A stretch of DNA of 64,000 nucleotides. It comes from Argentina anserina (taxonomy: Eukaryota; Streptophyta; Magnoliopsida; Rosales; Rosaceae). Numbering within the stretch: position 1 is the first letter of the stretch; each line of letters opens with the position of its first letter. Below, one piece after another: positions 36,923 through 48,715 of the stretch. Where the stretch lies: assembly GCF_933775445.1 (NCBI RefSeq), contig NC_065873.1, positions 1,302,001 through 1,366,000 on the forward strand. The letters are read 5' to 3'. The notes under the pieces are model-generated. The model was given only the letters and a program-made list of their open reading frames with translations, was not told the DNA's origin and did no database searches. The translations under genes were made by a program, and so were the position numbers.

Positions 36923-39900
36923 TCAAGCTGGATCTAGGAGATTAAGAGATCCAAGCTTGCCAAGAATCAGTTGAAACTGAGCAGAAGGAAGAGATTTGGT
37001 GAAAATATCAGCAAGCTGGTCTGCGCTGCGAGTATATTTGGTGACAATGATTTGAGCTTGCACTTGGTTTCTCACATAATGGCAATCGACCTCAATGTGT
37101 TTAGTACGCTCATGAAACACAGGATTAGAGGCAATATGCATGGCAGCTTGATTGTCACAGTGTAGAGAAATAGGTACCTAACTATGAAATCCTAGGTCAG
37201 CTAGGAGACCTTTAAGCCAAATTAATTCGCAGGATGCAGATGCCATAGCCCTGTACTGGGCCTCTGCACTGGATCTTGCCACAACATTCTGCTTCTTGCT
37301 TCTCCATGTCACCAAATTTCCACCAACCAAAGTACAAAAACCAGTCATACTTTTTCGATCAAGAGAGTTCCCTGCCCAATCCGCATCAGTAAATCCAACA
37401 ATATCAATGTGACCATTGCTGCGAAAAACAAGACCTCTACCAATTGAACCCTTTAAGTACCTCAAAATTCGCTTGACAATACTCAAATGGAATGAGGTAG
37501 GCGCATGCATAAACTGGCTAACAATACTGACTGCATATGATATGTCAGGTCTAGTAATTGTTAGATAAATCAGTTTACCTACCAGCCTTTGATAAGAAGT
37601 TGGATTTGAGAGAAGTTCACCACCAGTATCAATATGAAATTTGCTGCCAAGTGGAGTGCGTGCAGGCTTGCAATCAAGAACTCCAGTCTCTGCAAGAAGA
37701 TCTAAGATGTATTTTCTTTGACTGAGAAATAAACCATTGTGTGAAGCAGCAATTTCAATCCCAAGAAAATATTTTAGTTGTCCGAGATCCTTCATTGCAA
37801 ATCTAGCCTGAATCTCATCAGCATGATCACCAGTAATAATCAGATCATCCACATAGATTAAAACTGCAAGTTTTCCATGATCACCATTTCTCACAAATAG
37901 TGATGAATCAGCATTGCTCCTGCAAAAACCAACTTCTTCAAGAACTGAGCTTAGCTTGGCATACCAGGCTCTAGGAGATTGTTTCAGACCATAAATGGCC
38001 TTGTGCAGTCTGCAAACAAGGTCACTACCTGCAGCTTGAGGATGACCTGGTGGAAGTTTCATATACACTTCTTCCTGTAAATCACCATGCAAAAAGGCAT
38101 TCTTTACATCCATCTGATGTAAAGACCAATTTTGATTCACTGCAACAGAAAGCAACACCCTTACAGTGTTCATCTTTGACACTGGAGCAAAAGTTTCTTT
38201 GTAATCAACTCCATAAGTCTGTGTGAAACCTCTGGCTACAAGTCTAGCCTTGTGTCTCTCAAGAGTACCATCAGCATGAAGCTTGTTTTTGAATATCCAT
38301 CGACTTCCAACAGCCTTTTTTCCTTTAGGTAACTTGACAATGCTCCAAGTTTTGTTATCCTCGAGAGCACGCAGCTCAGCTTCCATGGCTTGCCTCCAAT
38401 TTTCATACAGATTTGCATCTTCAAAGGTCTGAGGCTCATGCAGACCATCAATAGTGCTAAGATATGTTTTATAACCCGAAGACAACTTTTCATAGCTTAC
38501 AAAATCTTGAATTGGATACCTGGATGTGTAAGCAACATAGTCTTTGTGTCTTACAGGAGGATGCCTAACTCGAGCAGGATTCCTTCTTGGTTGAACTGGA
38601 TGTGTAGGCTGAGCAGGTTCATCATGACTACTAATTACTTCCTGACTCACTTGCACTTCTGGTTCAGCATGTGTAGGATCAGCAGTATTAGAAACAGTTT
38701 CAACAATTTCATGATCACTGGAATATGTGCCTCTTGATGCAGGTTCTGCATAATCCAAATTTTCAGTGCTTATAGATGGCTGAGGAAATAGATCATCATA
38801 AAACTCCTCCTGTCCATTAGCACCAAGCTTTTCACATAAATAATTTGACGACTCATCAAACTTAACATCTCTGGAAACAATCATTTTCTTGGTAGTAGGG
38901 TTGTAGCAGCAATACCCTTTTTGAGTGCTAGAATATCCCAGAAATAAACATTTTATAGCTCTAGGATCAAGCTTGTCTCTATGGTTGGACTGAATGTGGA
39001 CATAGCACACACAGCCAAAAATTTTCAAATGTGACAGGTCAATTTTTCTGCCTTTCAGAACTTCCAAGGGTGATTTAGAATTCAAAACTCTACTTGGAAG
39101 TCGATTTATGAGATATGCAGCTGTTAGAACAGCTTGGGACCAATATTTTTTTGGAACATTGGCATGAAACATCAAGGCTCTGGTTTTTTCTAGCAGATCT
39201 CTATTCTTTCTCTCAGCAATTCCATTTTGCTGAGGTGTGCCGACACAACTTGTCTGATGAACTATACCATTTAAGTTCAGAAAATGAGACATTTTATTGG
39301 ACATGTATTCTGAGCCATTATCAGATCTGAGAATTTTAATTTTTGATGAGAACTGAGTGTGAACAAACTCATTGAAATTCTTAAAAACATTAAAAACTTC
39401 ACTCTTGTGTTTCAAAAGATAAACCCATGTAATCCTTGTAAAATCATCAACAAAGGTTACAAAATACTTAAATCCATCAAATGAGGCTAAGACATGTCCC
39501 CAAATATCAGAGTGGATGATTTCAAACAGATTACAAGCCCTGGAGACAGACAAATTGAAAGGTAATCTAGAAAACTTAGACAGATGACAGACTTCACAAT
39601 GCTTGATTTCTTGATTGGAGTTGGGAAACAAAATAGACAACACTTTTTCAGAAGGATGGGCTAGACGCTAATGCCAAAGGAGGTGGTCTGCAGCACTGCA
39701 TGAACTAGCTTGAAAGGCAAAAAACTTCTTTGACACATAGTACAGCCCATTTAGATAAAACCCTTCACCAATCTTCTTCTTGGTGATGATATCCTGAAAG
39801 ACAACATTGTAGGGAGAAAAAGTGACTAAGCAGTGCAGGGTTCTTATGATTTTTCCCACAGACATCAATTTAAATGGAAAGGATGGGACATAGAGGGCAT

Positions 39901-41254
39901 CTGAACTGATATGATTAGAGAAAAAATGAATTTTATCCTTCCCCAAAACTGCTGCACCTTTACCATTAGCTACAGACACATGAGAAGACAGTTTCTCAAA
40001 CTCATGTAAATTTTGATAATTATTTGTCATGTGATCTGTGGCTCCAGAATCTATTACCCAATAATCATGCTCATTACTCACATTAAGTGCAGTTTGAAAA
40101 GCTTTCAGAATACCTGAGATATCACACTCCTTCATATGATTAGATTCAGCCAAAAAACCAGCAAATTTTCCAATGAGAGCTGTGTGAGATCCATTTCCAG
40201 AAGTTGAAGTTGTAGCAGACTGCTTTTGTTGCAAGTAACTAGCAAACTCATTTATCAGGGCTGTAGGATTGGTGGTGAAGTCAAATGGGCAGTCAGATGG
40301 AGGAGATGAAATTTCAGTAGCAGCAAGATTTGCTTTCTGAGAACTATTCCACCCTTTCTGATTTTTCTTGCTTTCTCTTTCCTTTATGAACTTGACCTTT
40401 AGTTCTGGATGCAAGATCCAGCAAGTGTCTCTAACATGATTAGTGGCATTACAGTGTGTGCATTTTAAATTTCCACGCTTACCCTTGTAAGACCTCATCT
40501 CAGAAGCTTCATGAATAGCTGCATAAGCTCTCGAGTGTGCAGTATTGGAGTAGACATCTGAACTCATCACCTTCTTTCGAAGTTCTTCTCTTTGCACAGT
40601 AGCACACACATTTTTGAATGAAGGTAAGTCAGCATTCATGAGAATGTGACTTCTCAGATCTTCAAAGTCTGAACTGAGATTGGCCAAGAGTTGAAAAAAT
40701 TTGTCCTCTTCAGCCCTTTTAGCCAAAGTGACAAAATCGGTGGTATGTGGACGATATAGTTCCAGTTCATTCCACATAGCAGTGAGGCTGCCAAGGTACT
40801 GCACAAAAGGAAGATCTTCTTGCTGCAAGTTGGAAATGTCCTTCTTGAGTTGAAAAACTCTCACTGAATTGTTTTGATGACCATACAACTCTTTGACATT
40901 GTCCCAGATATCCTTGGCCGATCCAGAATAATTGAAAATCTGAGCCAGCCTTGGCTCCATAGAGTTCAGCAACCATGACTGCACCCGTTGGTCCTTGCTC
41001 GCCCATGCATCATAACCATTTGTACCAACTTCTGGCATTGGTATATTACCATTAACAAAGCCAAGCCTAGATCTGCCACCAATAGCTAAAGTGACAGCCC
41101 TAGACCAATTAAGATAGTTATGCTCAGAAAGAAGAGTTGAGCATAACCTAAGATTGTGATTTGAATCTGCATCTGAAACACTAACCATATTGGAGTTAGT
41201 GTTTCCAGCGGATAAAAAAGGATTCTCATCAACAAAATAGCTACTTCCAGACAT
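36923..41254 (-). pseudogene. copia gag-pol polyprotein with two in-frame TAG stops
   Basis: The single frame runs from ATG 41254 (MSGSSYFVDENPF) to TGA at 36923-36925, with TAG at 39668-39670 and again at about 37178-37180. In order: gag with WSRAVTLAIGGR..; zinc knuckle CTHCNATNHVRDTC; protease YWVIDSGATDHMT; first TAG in the HHCC linker right after LLWH; integrase HCEVCH, then IHSDIWG, DDFTR, RSDNGSEY and GTPQQNGIAERKNR; reverse transcriptase FLHGDL and YVDD; RNase H GFTDADWAG and SSAEAQYRA; second TAG just before the CDN motif; tail [11 protein letters not shown]. Apart from the two stops nothing is missing. Intact copia polyproteins have about this length (~1,440 codons). It cannot make a full polyprotein without readthrough. 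Confidence 0.88.
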
Positions 41255-41354
41255 TTTAAAAACTGGAAGAAAGAAAATGAACAATCACACAAGAGAGCAA
41301 GATCGGAGGAAAGATAAGCAGAAGCAGGACACTAAAGTTCCTGCTCTGATACCA

Positions 41355-41610
41355 TGTAGAAAAACATAGCACAGATGGAGCAATATTTTCTCTTAGTTGT
41401 ATTGATCAGTTTGAACTTACAAGTGTGGGAATATATATGAAACCGGTATAACACAGTGGATAAAACTGAAGCCATGCTGCAGCATGGAATGCAGCAAGCA
41501 ACCTAATCACAGATCCATAAATCTAGCAATAGAAGATTACATACACAATCTCATTTGTCACCAAATCACCTCAATAGATTTAGTACCATACTTATCACCA
41601 TGCTTCAATA
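41355..41610 (-). repeat. copia 5' LTR
   Basis: 256-bp terminal repeat next to the primer-binding site, identical by eye to the 3' copy. Confidence 0.93.
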
Positions 41611-41654
41611 AGAAGACAACATGGTGAACGTCGTCTCTAGATGGAATCTCATCG

Positions 41655-41955
41655 AGGTGAATTGTGTTGAGGCCAAATTATGTCCTCGATGGAATAAATC
41701 ACGTAAAGGTTTTACTTTGCTGAAAGTTAAATATGGTTAAGATACAACAACATTAGCATGAGATTGAAATATATAATTGATGGTGGATCAGGCTACAACC
41801 AAATTGGGCTACTGTCAAATCTCCTCACGGTGAAATTGTGTTTCAATTAAGTCTTTGATGATGGATTTGGGCTTCGATTGAATTTCACTCTGTTAGAGAG
41901 ATCAGAACATGATTAGTAAAGGAGTAGAGGTCAACAAGTGGTGATCAGAGGCCTT
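41655..41955 (+). repeat. diverged direct duplicate, copy 1
   Basis: Shares ordered blocks with 42432-42760: TTATGTCCTCGATG.AAT, AAATCACGTA, AATATG.TTAA.ATACAACA, GGCTA..CCAAATTGG, and CAACAAG.(A)GTGA.C.GAGG. No coding capacity is recognisable. Confidence 0.55.
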
Positions 41956-42431
41956 TTCCGACACTATCGATCCCGAGATAATGTAGCATTAATTAAAGAT
42001 CCACTCACAGGACTTGCGGATAAAACATACTACGACACGCAGTTATTAGAAAACTCAACAATTTTCTGTTGTAAATATTTTCGGAATCGAATGCTTAGAA
42101 ATGATGATAGTCATAATTGAAGTAACAATCATCGAACCACCAAAACCCAAAACACTATTTTAAAAAATTGTCACCGCCAAACACTCAATCCAACCCTAAA
42201 AGGCCGAAACTATTACTAGATCCTAGTCCCTTAGCACAAGAAACTTCCATTCCCGCTCTAAATACCGACTTCGTTGAGAAAATTTCTTAATGAATTTTTC
42301 TGCACCAAGCAAGGATTCTTATAGAAATCTTTGCGTTAACAAAAAAAAAAGATAGAAATATCTGCGAGCTGAAAATGGTTTGTTAAACAGAGGGCGTCAC
42401 ATTTCTAAAAGACAACTTATTAAGCTTTATT
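41956..42431. other. spacer, no gene seen
   Basis: AT-rich DNA between the two duplicates. A 60-codon plus-strand frame starting at 41938 has no family features. Confidence 0.4.
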
Positions 42432-42760
42432 TCTAAAAGAGATCTTTTCGAGGTGAGAATTATGTCCTCGATGAAATGAAATCACGTACGGTCGAATATC
42501 TCAAATATGATTAAAATACAACATCCTTGACATGATGATATAAGTGGAACAAATATTGGAATGTATCATTCGTGGCAGACTAGGCTATGCCCAAATTGGA
42601 CTAGGGTCGAATCACCAAATCTCGTGATGGCGGACCTTGAATTGCTCCATGCTGAAACCAGGTTCTAAGCAGACCGTGTTGTGGCCAATGAAAGTCATTG
42701 TTGGATCAGATGATGATCAAAATAAAGAAGCTGAGTTCAACAAGAAGTGACCGGAGGTAC
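42432..42760 (+). repeat. diverged direct duplicate, copy 2
   Basis: Second copy of the 41655-41955 segment, about 780 bp away in the same orientation. Overlapping short open frames at 42698-43026 on both strands are not supported as genes. Confidence 0.55.
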
Positions 42761-43363
42761 AATTGGGCGCATCTTCTGGCCTTCCGGCGGGGTACCAACC
42801 AATCTATATCAATATATCTCCAGATCTTCAATACGGTCGGCGTTACCAGAACTGTGTCTTCAAGATGTGGTGCTGCCCCGTCATCAGGGTTACTTTCAGC
42901 GAAATTCACCACCCCGGCACCCCCTCGTCACTTTTTTTTGGCAATACCCTCTGGTCACATTTTGAGAGTCGCTTTACAAACCGCGTGGGACCCAGATGGG
43001 ATTATTTTCGGATGGCATTGACTTGACTTGGCTGGGCTGGGCTGGACTAGCGACTCGACTTGCCTCCATTATTTGGTCTCCTCAAGTATTCGCTCGCAGA
43101 TCTAATTTTCTCTCTCAATATAGAATCAAGTCGATCTGGTCCCAGCTTCGAATTCCCGGTAAACCCAGTTAATGCCCCAACAGATTTCTATCCCACATAC
43201 GATTTTAATTTGCCTGGTTATGTTACTATGTTTCTGGCTTTAATTTCTGCTCTGCAGCTTGATCTTCTCATGATTTACTGTAAATAGGCACCAGTTATTT
43301 TATGAAATTTTGGAACGCGCATAGTTAACTTCATACATTATAATCATAGCTTTTGGTCAAATA

Positions 43364-43381
43364 TGATATATATATATATAT
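43364..43381. repeat. (TA)n flank of the foldback elements
   Basis: TA run immediately left of foldback copy 1. The paralogous site in the intact TNL promoter (50841-50852) has only GATAATATATGG. Confidence 0.8.
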
Positions 43382-43737
43382 AGTTTCTCGGCTGCGGATG
43401 TCCGCACGGTGAGAATTCGGTGATACCGGCTACCTGCGACGCGCAACGACACCGACGACGCCGACTAGCACAATCGCACTCCCCTCCTCCCGGCGCTTAT
43501 GTCTTTGTCGACCGGCCAGAATCTCGAAATTTTAAATTTATGGACACTGTGCGAAGATTTCAAGATTCCGCCCGCCGTAAGTCGGCGCTGCAGTTCAGGC
43601 CGGCACAGACAGGAGCGTCGGGAGGAGAGAAGTGCGATTGTGCTAGTCGGTGATGTCGTTGCGCGTTGCCGGTGGCCAAAATCGCCAAATCTGCACCGTA
43701 CGGACAGTGTGGATGTCCACAGCTGAAAATTTATGCA
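43382..43737. mobile_element. GC-rich foldback element, copy 1, in a TA microsatellite
   Basis: The 356-bp element has inverted arms of roughly 105 bp. The left arm contains GACTAGCACAATCGCACT then CCCTCCTCCC, and the right arm its complement near 43615-43650. Both outer ends carry GGATGTCC.CA. It is much richer in GC than its surroundings and is bordered on both sides by TA repeats. It encodes no protein; open frames on both strands come from composition. Confidence 0.75.
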
Positions 43738-43749
43738 CATATATATATA

Positions 43750-44110
43750 GTCGATCTTTGGTACGGACGTCTGTACCTTGCGGATTCGGCAATCCGGCCA
43801 CCAGGGACGCACAACGACGGCGCCGACAAGCATAGCCGCACTCCCCTCCTCCCGGGGCTCTTGTCTATGCTAGTTGGAGCTGCAGCGCCGGCCCATGGAA
43901 GCCGGAATCTCAAAAATTCAAGTTTATGGGCACCACGCGGAGATTTCGAAATTCCGGTCACCGTGTGCCGACACTGCAACTCCGGACGTCACATACATGA
44001 GCACTTGGAGGAGGGAAGTGCGGTTGTGCTAGTCAGTGCCGTCGTTGTGCATCGCTGGTGGCTGGAGTTGCCGAATCTGCACGATGCAGACTGTCTGGAC
44101 GTCCGCATCT

Positions 44111-44113
<3 letters not shown>
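43750..44113. mobile_element. GC-rich foldback element, copy 2, in the same TA microsatellite
   Basis: The 364-bp element has arms that pair well: left GATTCGGCAATCCGGCCACC and CGCACAACGACGGC; right, in complement, GATTCGGCAACTCCAGCCACC-like sequence. It is homologous to copy 1 in the same orientation, with ~75-80% identity by eye, and separated from it by a short CATATATATATATAG run. Its right side abuts a long TA run. Confidence 0.75.

Positions 44114-44168
<55 letters not shown>
44114..44168. repeat. (TA)27 microsatellite
   Basis: Longest dinucleotide run of the window, directly right of foldback copy 2. TNL-promoter-like sequence resumes at 44169. Confidence 0.95.
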
Positions 44169-44170
<2 letters not shown>

Positions 44171-44895
44171 TGTGAACTCAATGATCTGATATATATAGTA
44201 TTGTATGCATTTGCAGCATGTTGCTAGTGTTTTATGTTTCTAGATAAACTAGGTGATTATTCTAGAAAAAAAAGTACTAAAACTAAACCAGCTAATGTTT
44301 ATTGCTTCACTAGTTAATTCAACATTTATACACTTATTTTTGGAATAAATATTTGATCATAGACGATCCATTAGCAAATAAAAAGAGCATGATTGCAAAG
44401 AATTGTTAGCTCGAGGCCTTAAGTAATTGTTTCTCTTAAGTAATTTTATTAATTTATTTCATTATTAAATATGAATAAATTTATAATGACAAAAATGTCC
44501 TTCAAATGCATGATATGTGACTTAAAATTGGATAGAAAATATTAAATTTAACGACTTAGGTGCAAATCGACAATTTTTACCAAATTTAAGAGGTAAATTG
44601 ACTCAAATGCAAATTCAGGATGTAAACTAACAATTATAACATAAATTTAGGGTGCATATTAGTATTTTTACCTTTACACTTATTTTATAGAGTAAATATT
44701 TGATTTGATCATAGATGACCCGCTAGGAAACAAAAACAGCATGATTGCAAAGGATTGTCAACTCCAGGCCTTGAAATTGTGTTAGGGGCTTCTCCAATTT
44801 ACTCATATATATAATCCTTCAACAAGTAATCTACTACAAGTAGGACATGAGCATACAAAGAACCTCAACATCTTTCCACGCTTCAACTAACACCT

Positions 44896-45180
44896 CAGCA
44901 AAGAAATTTATCACTAGTTCATAATATAAATCATACTAAGATTATATTAGTCACAAACCAACAAACACACTGTCTAACATTTCAAATAATCAACCTAAGC
45001 ATGATAAAACTCCTCATGCCGACTAACTAACACCTCAGCAAAGAATCTATCACTAGTTCATAATATAAATCACACTCCTAATTCAACCCCCACTTAACTG
45101 TTTAATTGGCAATTAACTATTCAATTAGAATGCCTGATTAGTGTTTACCTTCCTATATGCCTAACTATCTGCTCTCCATT
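44896..45180 (+). repeat. copy of the TNL downstream flank (matches 61895-62160)
   Basis: Shares CCAACAAACACACTGTCTAACATTTCAAA, the CTAAGCAT.ATAAAACTCCTCATGC.GAC block and the TTAATTG.CAATTAACTATT..ATTAGAATG region with sequence about 1.5 kb after the intact TNL stop codon. Inside, ACTAACACCTCAGCAAAGAA and its following 45 bp occur twice (44888 and 45026). Confidence 0.75.
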
Positions 45181-45719
45181 TAAGTAGGTCAAGCTTCAAA
45201 TAGCTAAAGACGAAAAAAAACATAAAAAGGTAGAACTACTACATTTAGTGGCGGGAAAATTCTCAAATTACATTAAGATCTTTATGTAGTATATAGTGCT
45301 TAGTCACAGCATCTGATTGTTGTTATCTCAAAAGAAATATTAATATTGAGTAAAATTTACAAACTTGATTGAAATGAAATCAAGTCCATCTGTCATGAAC
45401 TAGTATTAAAAGATTTCATTTTAGGTGTAAAGTATACTTGAATATCTTTCTTTCTGTGTGATCAAAGTCAAATGCATCACATGCGGAAGAAATACACACT
45501 TTGCAGAGAATGAATACCAAAGAAATATAAGTTGATATATAACCAAAACTTATTTGCATATGATATTCACCCTTATGTAAAAACATGAACCACCATTTTC
45601 AACACTAAAAAACTAGATGATATGCAAACCATGATGGCTATACTGCACCCAATAATTCTGACAGCAAAAGAAACTTTTATTTTCTTCTCAAATTATGGTG
45701 AATATAAAGATTGAGGTAA
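45181..45719. other. AT-rich spacer, no gene seen
   Basis: No recognisable coding, RNA or transposon signal. Confidence 0.4.
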
Positions 45720-46450
45720 AGTGATATGGAGTAAAACAATTCAACTCCGCAAAATTCTTGTTGTTTGGAATGTTCTTCATAGGCGTTTACTAACTGATGA
45801 GCTTTACAACGGCGAGGTTTTTCACTTCCATTTCGTTGCTTATTTTGTGGAAGTCATGCGGAATCAAGTACACATCTTCTTTTGCATTGTTCTGAAATTG
45901 TGGCTTTATGGAAATGAGTTTGCCTTCTATTTTCTCATTCATTCTTGCCTTGGGGTACTCTTGATGGAGTGTTTAATAGTGTTGGTGTTTCAGCGTTTCC
46001 AAAACCTAAACGTCAACTTTGGTTTCTAGTCTCCTGTAATCTAATTTGGTTTATTTAGATCACTAGGAATCTAGTGTGTTTCGAATGTAAGATTTTTAAT
46101 GTGTTAGAAGCCCAACGTCATCTTTTGGAATTGTTCAAAGAGTCCGCTCTGCATTTTTTTTCATCCTTATAAGAAACATCACGAGATGTTTATTTTCTTT
46201 ATTCTTGGTATTTCACAACTGTTTGCCAATACTACCAGTTTCATCCCGTCTTTTGATTAAAAGTTTCTTAGCTGAGGGTTTGTTATTTGCTAGGGGTTTT
46301 TATATCTATGGTTTTGCATGTGTGAGTGTACACATGCCGGATTAAGCTTTTATTTATCATTTTTTGTAGAGTTTATCAGACAAAGGAGATCAAGTTTTTT
46401 GCCCCCCTTTTGTTAAATAAATAAAAAAAGGTTTCACAAAAAAAAAAACT
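45720..46450 (+). mobile_element. 5'-truncated LINE tail with poly(A)
   Basis: The plus-strand frame at 45721 reads KILVVWNVLHRRLLTDELY and then, after frameshifts, remnants resembling the CxxCG...E...HxF..C zinc-knuckle of plant LINE ORF2. About 450 bp of 3' sequence follow, including AATAAATAAA and an A-run near 46438-46450. This is the layout of an old truncated non-LTR insertion. No target duplication could be confirmed. Confidence 0.5.
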
Positions 46451-47489
46451 TATGAAACGACATTTCCTTACCTTACTCCAATGTTTACCATAATGGACCA
46501 ACGTCTATGCCACAATCGAATATTGTTAAAAACCATGATAAAAGTTTTATACAAATTATAAAGTATCAAAAATTAATATGGTCTCAACCAATATTCAACT
46601 GTAGCATACAAGTAATTTCAAAAGAAAACAGAAGAGATGAGGCATTAGTAAAAGAAAAACAAACTCAGAGAAAAATATATTTGTATATTGTTTTATCATG
46701 GAAAATGAGCCTATGCCTATTTTGAGAACACCTACTGATGTTCTTGGTTTTACTTAATGTGAGACATAATTAAGAATAGTTGAACACACAAATGAAGATA
46801 ATGTTAAGATAGATTTGTAGAAAATTACAAAAGTAACTGCCCGAAGTTAATATAAATATGTTTGGGTTAAGAACCAATGCTTGTAAAATGTCACTTTGGT
46901 CAACTAAGTTTTGAAACAATCATCGTCAAACACACATATCATAAACTACATAAAACCAACACCCTAAGCAACACTTTATCCAAACAAATCGATATTCTAA
47001 GCAAATTAGAGTCACTGTCTTTACTTGATGTTTTTCTACCAGGCATTTACTAAATCTATTTCAACTAACATCAGCCATAACTCCCTCACTATCACATATC
47101 CAACAGTTATAAACCAAGAAGTGAAGAAGCATAACCTCATAACAGCCAACACAAACAATCCTCAGCATCAATACATTTTCCGATTACAATCATATTTGGC
47201 TCTATCTTCACACTGCAACTAAGACTCAAATGCCAAGCCTCTACTTACACTATAGAACATAGTGCTGGATCAGATTTCAAGGATTTATATGAAACTATAT
47301 CCTTGAATAATGACACACTAATAAAACTATATGCAACTGTCTTGTTAAAACAAGAATTGAAACTACCTTTTTATGAAAACTGTAAACTCTCGTTCTTTTC
47401 CACCACTAATGGACAACATCACATGACACATTAGCAGCGGATAATAGCAAAAGACTGGGAAGACAATTGAATTTTTTTTCTTGAAAAAA
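46451..47489. other. AT-rich spacer, no gene seen
   Basis: No gene supported. Short open frames at 46507-46725 and 47025-47222 have random-looking composition. Confidence 0.4.
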
Positions 47490-48715
47490 AAAATAGGAAT
47501 AAACCCAATATTAGAGGCACCCTTTTAAACTAAACCCACACCCATTTGTTTTTAAAATCTACACCCAAATTGAATATTCCAACCTTCCTTATTGGTTTTA
47601 TTTCTATAATTAACATTTTTATTTTTCTTGGTTTCACTTTTTTACCCTTTAGGTTGAAAAAGAAAACCATCTCCATAAAAGTTGCTACAACTAATAATCA
47701 ATTTTCATTTCCTTAAATTTATCCTCATTTTATGTTACTGATATGAATACACACATATATGCTTTACATAACTATTTCATTCCTAATACAAAATTACAAT
47801 TCTTAATTCTCTTATATATATATATATATATGTATTTTTTTTTAAGAATCTCTTGAGGAATTTTCATACTTTCTCAATGAGGCCAATTGTTAGTTATCGC
47901 CTATATCTCCTAATGATAGTTGAAGAAAGATACATAGAGAAATGAAAAGCTTTGAATTAGAAGATATGCTAAAGTGTTCCTCATCGCAAGGTATTCATTT
48001 TTTTCTTAAATTATTTTTGCCTTCCTTGTAGGTATATGTTCTTCATTTAATGTATCTCTACACTAAGACATCAATCTAAACCGTAACCTCTTGATAAGGT
48101 ATTTAAAAACATATACAATTCAAGTATTTTACTTATACTCATATGTTATGTAATTTACCCAACTCCTAGAGATTAGGTATTTCATCAAACATCTTCTATT
48201 ACGTAGGTTTTTTTTTTAAAGAAAAGTATGGTGGAGCCATACAATCCTCTATGTTAGGTGTGTTATTAGTATATATTTTACAAACTAATAACTTACCTAT
48301 GAGGTAGAATAATTTTGAATTCAAGAGAGAAAGATTTAAGAAATTTCACTAAAGTAGCAATCAACTTATTTAAATTTAGAAAATACACCAAAATTGCATG
48401 ATTGTAGCGATATAAGTAATAAGACTAATAGAAAGGTATAAAATTAGGAACATATAATTAATATGTTAATAAAACGAGTTGTAATCAGTGAATTCTTAAA
48501 GATTATTTTTTTTAAAAAAAAGAGGTAAATTAGTGTGAGTAATTATATCTGTTTATTCCTTCTATCAATGTCAATTTCTGTAATTTCAATAGAAAAAATG
48601 TATTATTATTAACCCTACATGACGGCCTAATTAATATGTTTTGCTGAATTTTGTAGGTGGGTTTAATTTAAAATGTGTCTATAAAATTGGGTGTAGAACG
48701 AAATACCCCAAAAAT
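47490..48715. mobile_element. possible TIR element (~1.2 kb), non-coding
   Basis: The left end (ATAAACCCAATATTAGAGGCACCCTTTTAAACTAAACCCA region, 47495-47540) and the complement of the right end (CTACACCCAATTTTATAGACACATTTTAAATTAAACCCA region, 48655-48700) match at about 70% by eye. Interior AT-rich DNA encodes nothing. Superfamily and target duplication are undetermined. Confidence 0.35.

Larger units (their letters stand above)
36660..41610 (-). mobile_element. full-length Ty1/copia element, identical LTRs
   Basis: LTRs of 256 bp at 36660-36915 and 41355-41610 show no difference by eye. The target duplication AGAAG lies at 36655-36659 and 41611-41615. The minus-strand primer-binding site TGGTATCAGAGC abuts the right (5') LTR at 41343-41354, and the polypurine tract GAGGGGGAG abuts the left one. 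Gag-pol fills the interior in minus orientation in the copia order gag, protease, integrase, reverse transcriptase, RNase H, interrupted by two TAG codons. In sense orientation the LTR starts TA rather than TG, in both copies. Confidence 0.93.
42960..44895 (+). pseudogene. orphan 5' end of a TNL gene (promoter, 5' UTR, ~14 codons)
   Basis: Two long blocks, 42960-43365 and 44169-44890, align in order with 50430-50850 and 50853-51225 of the downstream TNL gene, including GATGGCATTGACTTG, CAGATTTCTATCCCACA, TGCATTTGCAGCATGTTGCTAG and CATGATTGCAAAG. A start codon at 44847 opens MSIQRTSTSFHAST, matching the TNL start MSIQRSTSTSFPALT. Similarity then stops at about 44890 and downstream-type sequence follows. 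The 5'-UTR donor of the intact copy (CAG/GTGAAG) reads CAG/TTAATG here. Part of the leader is duplicated internally (44330-44400 and 44665-44760). A pair of foldback elements sits at 43382-44113. The gene body is gone. Confidence 0.85.

Noticed and set aside
37178..41284. Two separate retroelement genes
   Set aside because: Both frames are in phase and separated by a single TAG within one copia polyprotein.
43420..44227. Several 60- to 148-codon frames on both strands
   Set aside because: They fall within the palindromic foldback elements and TA run; the inverted arms make mirrored open frames.
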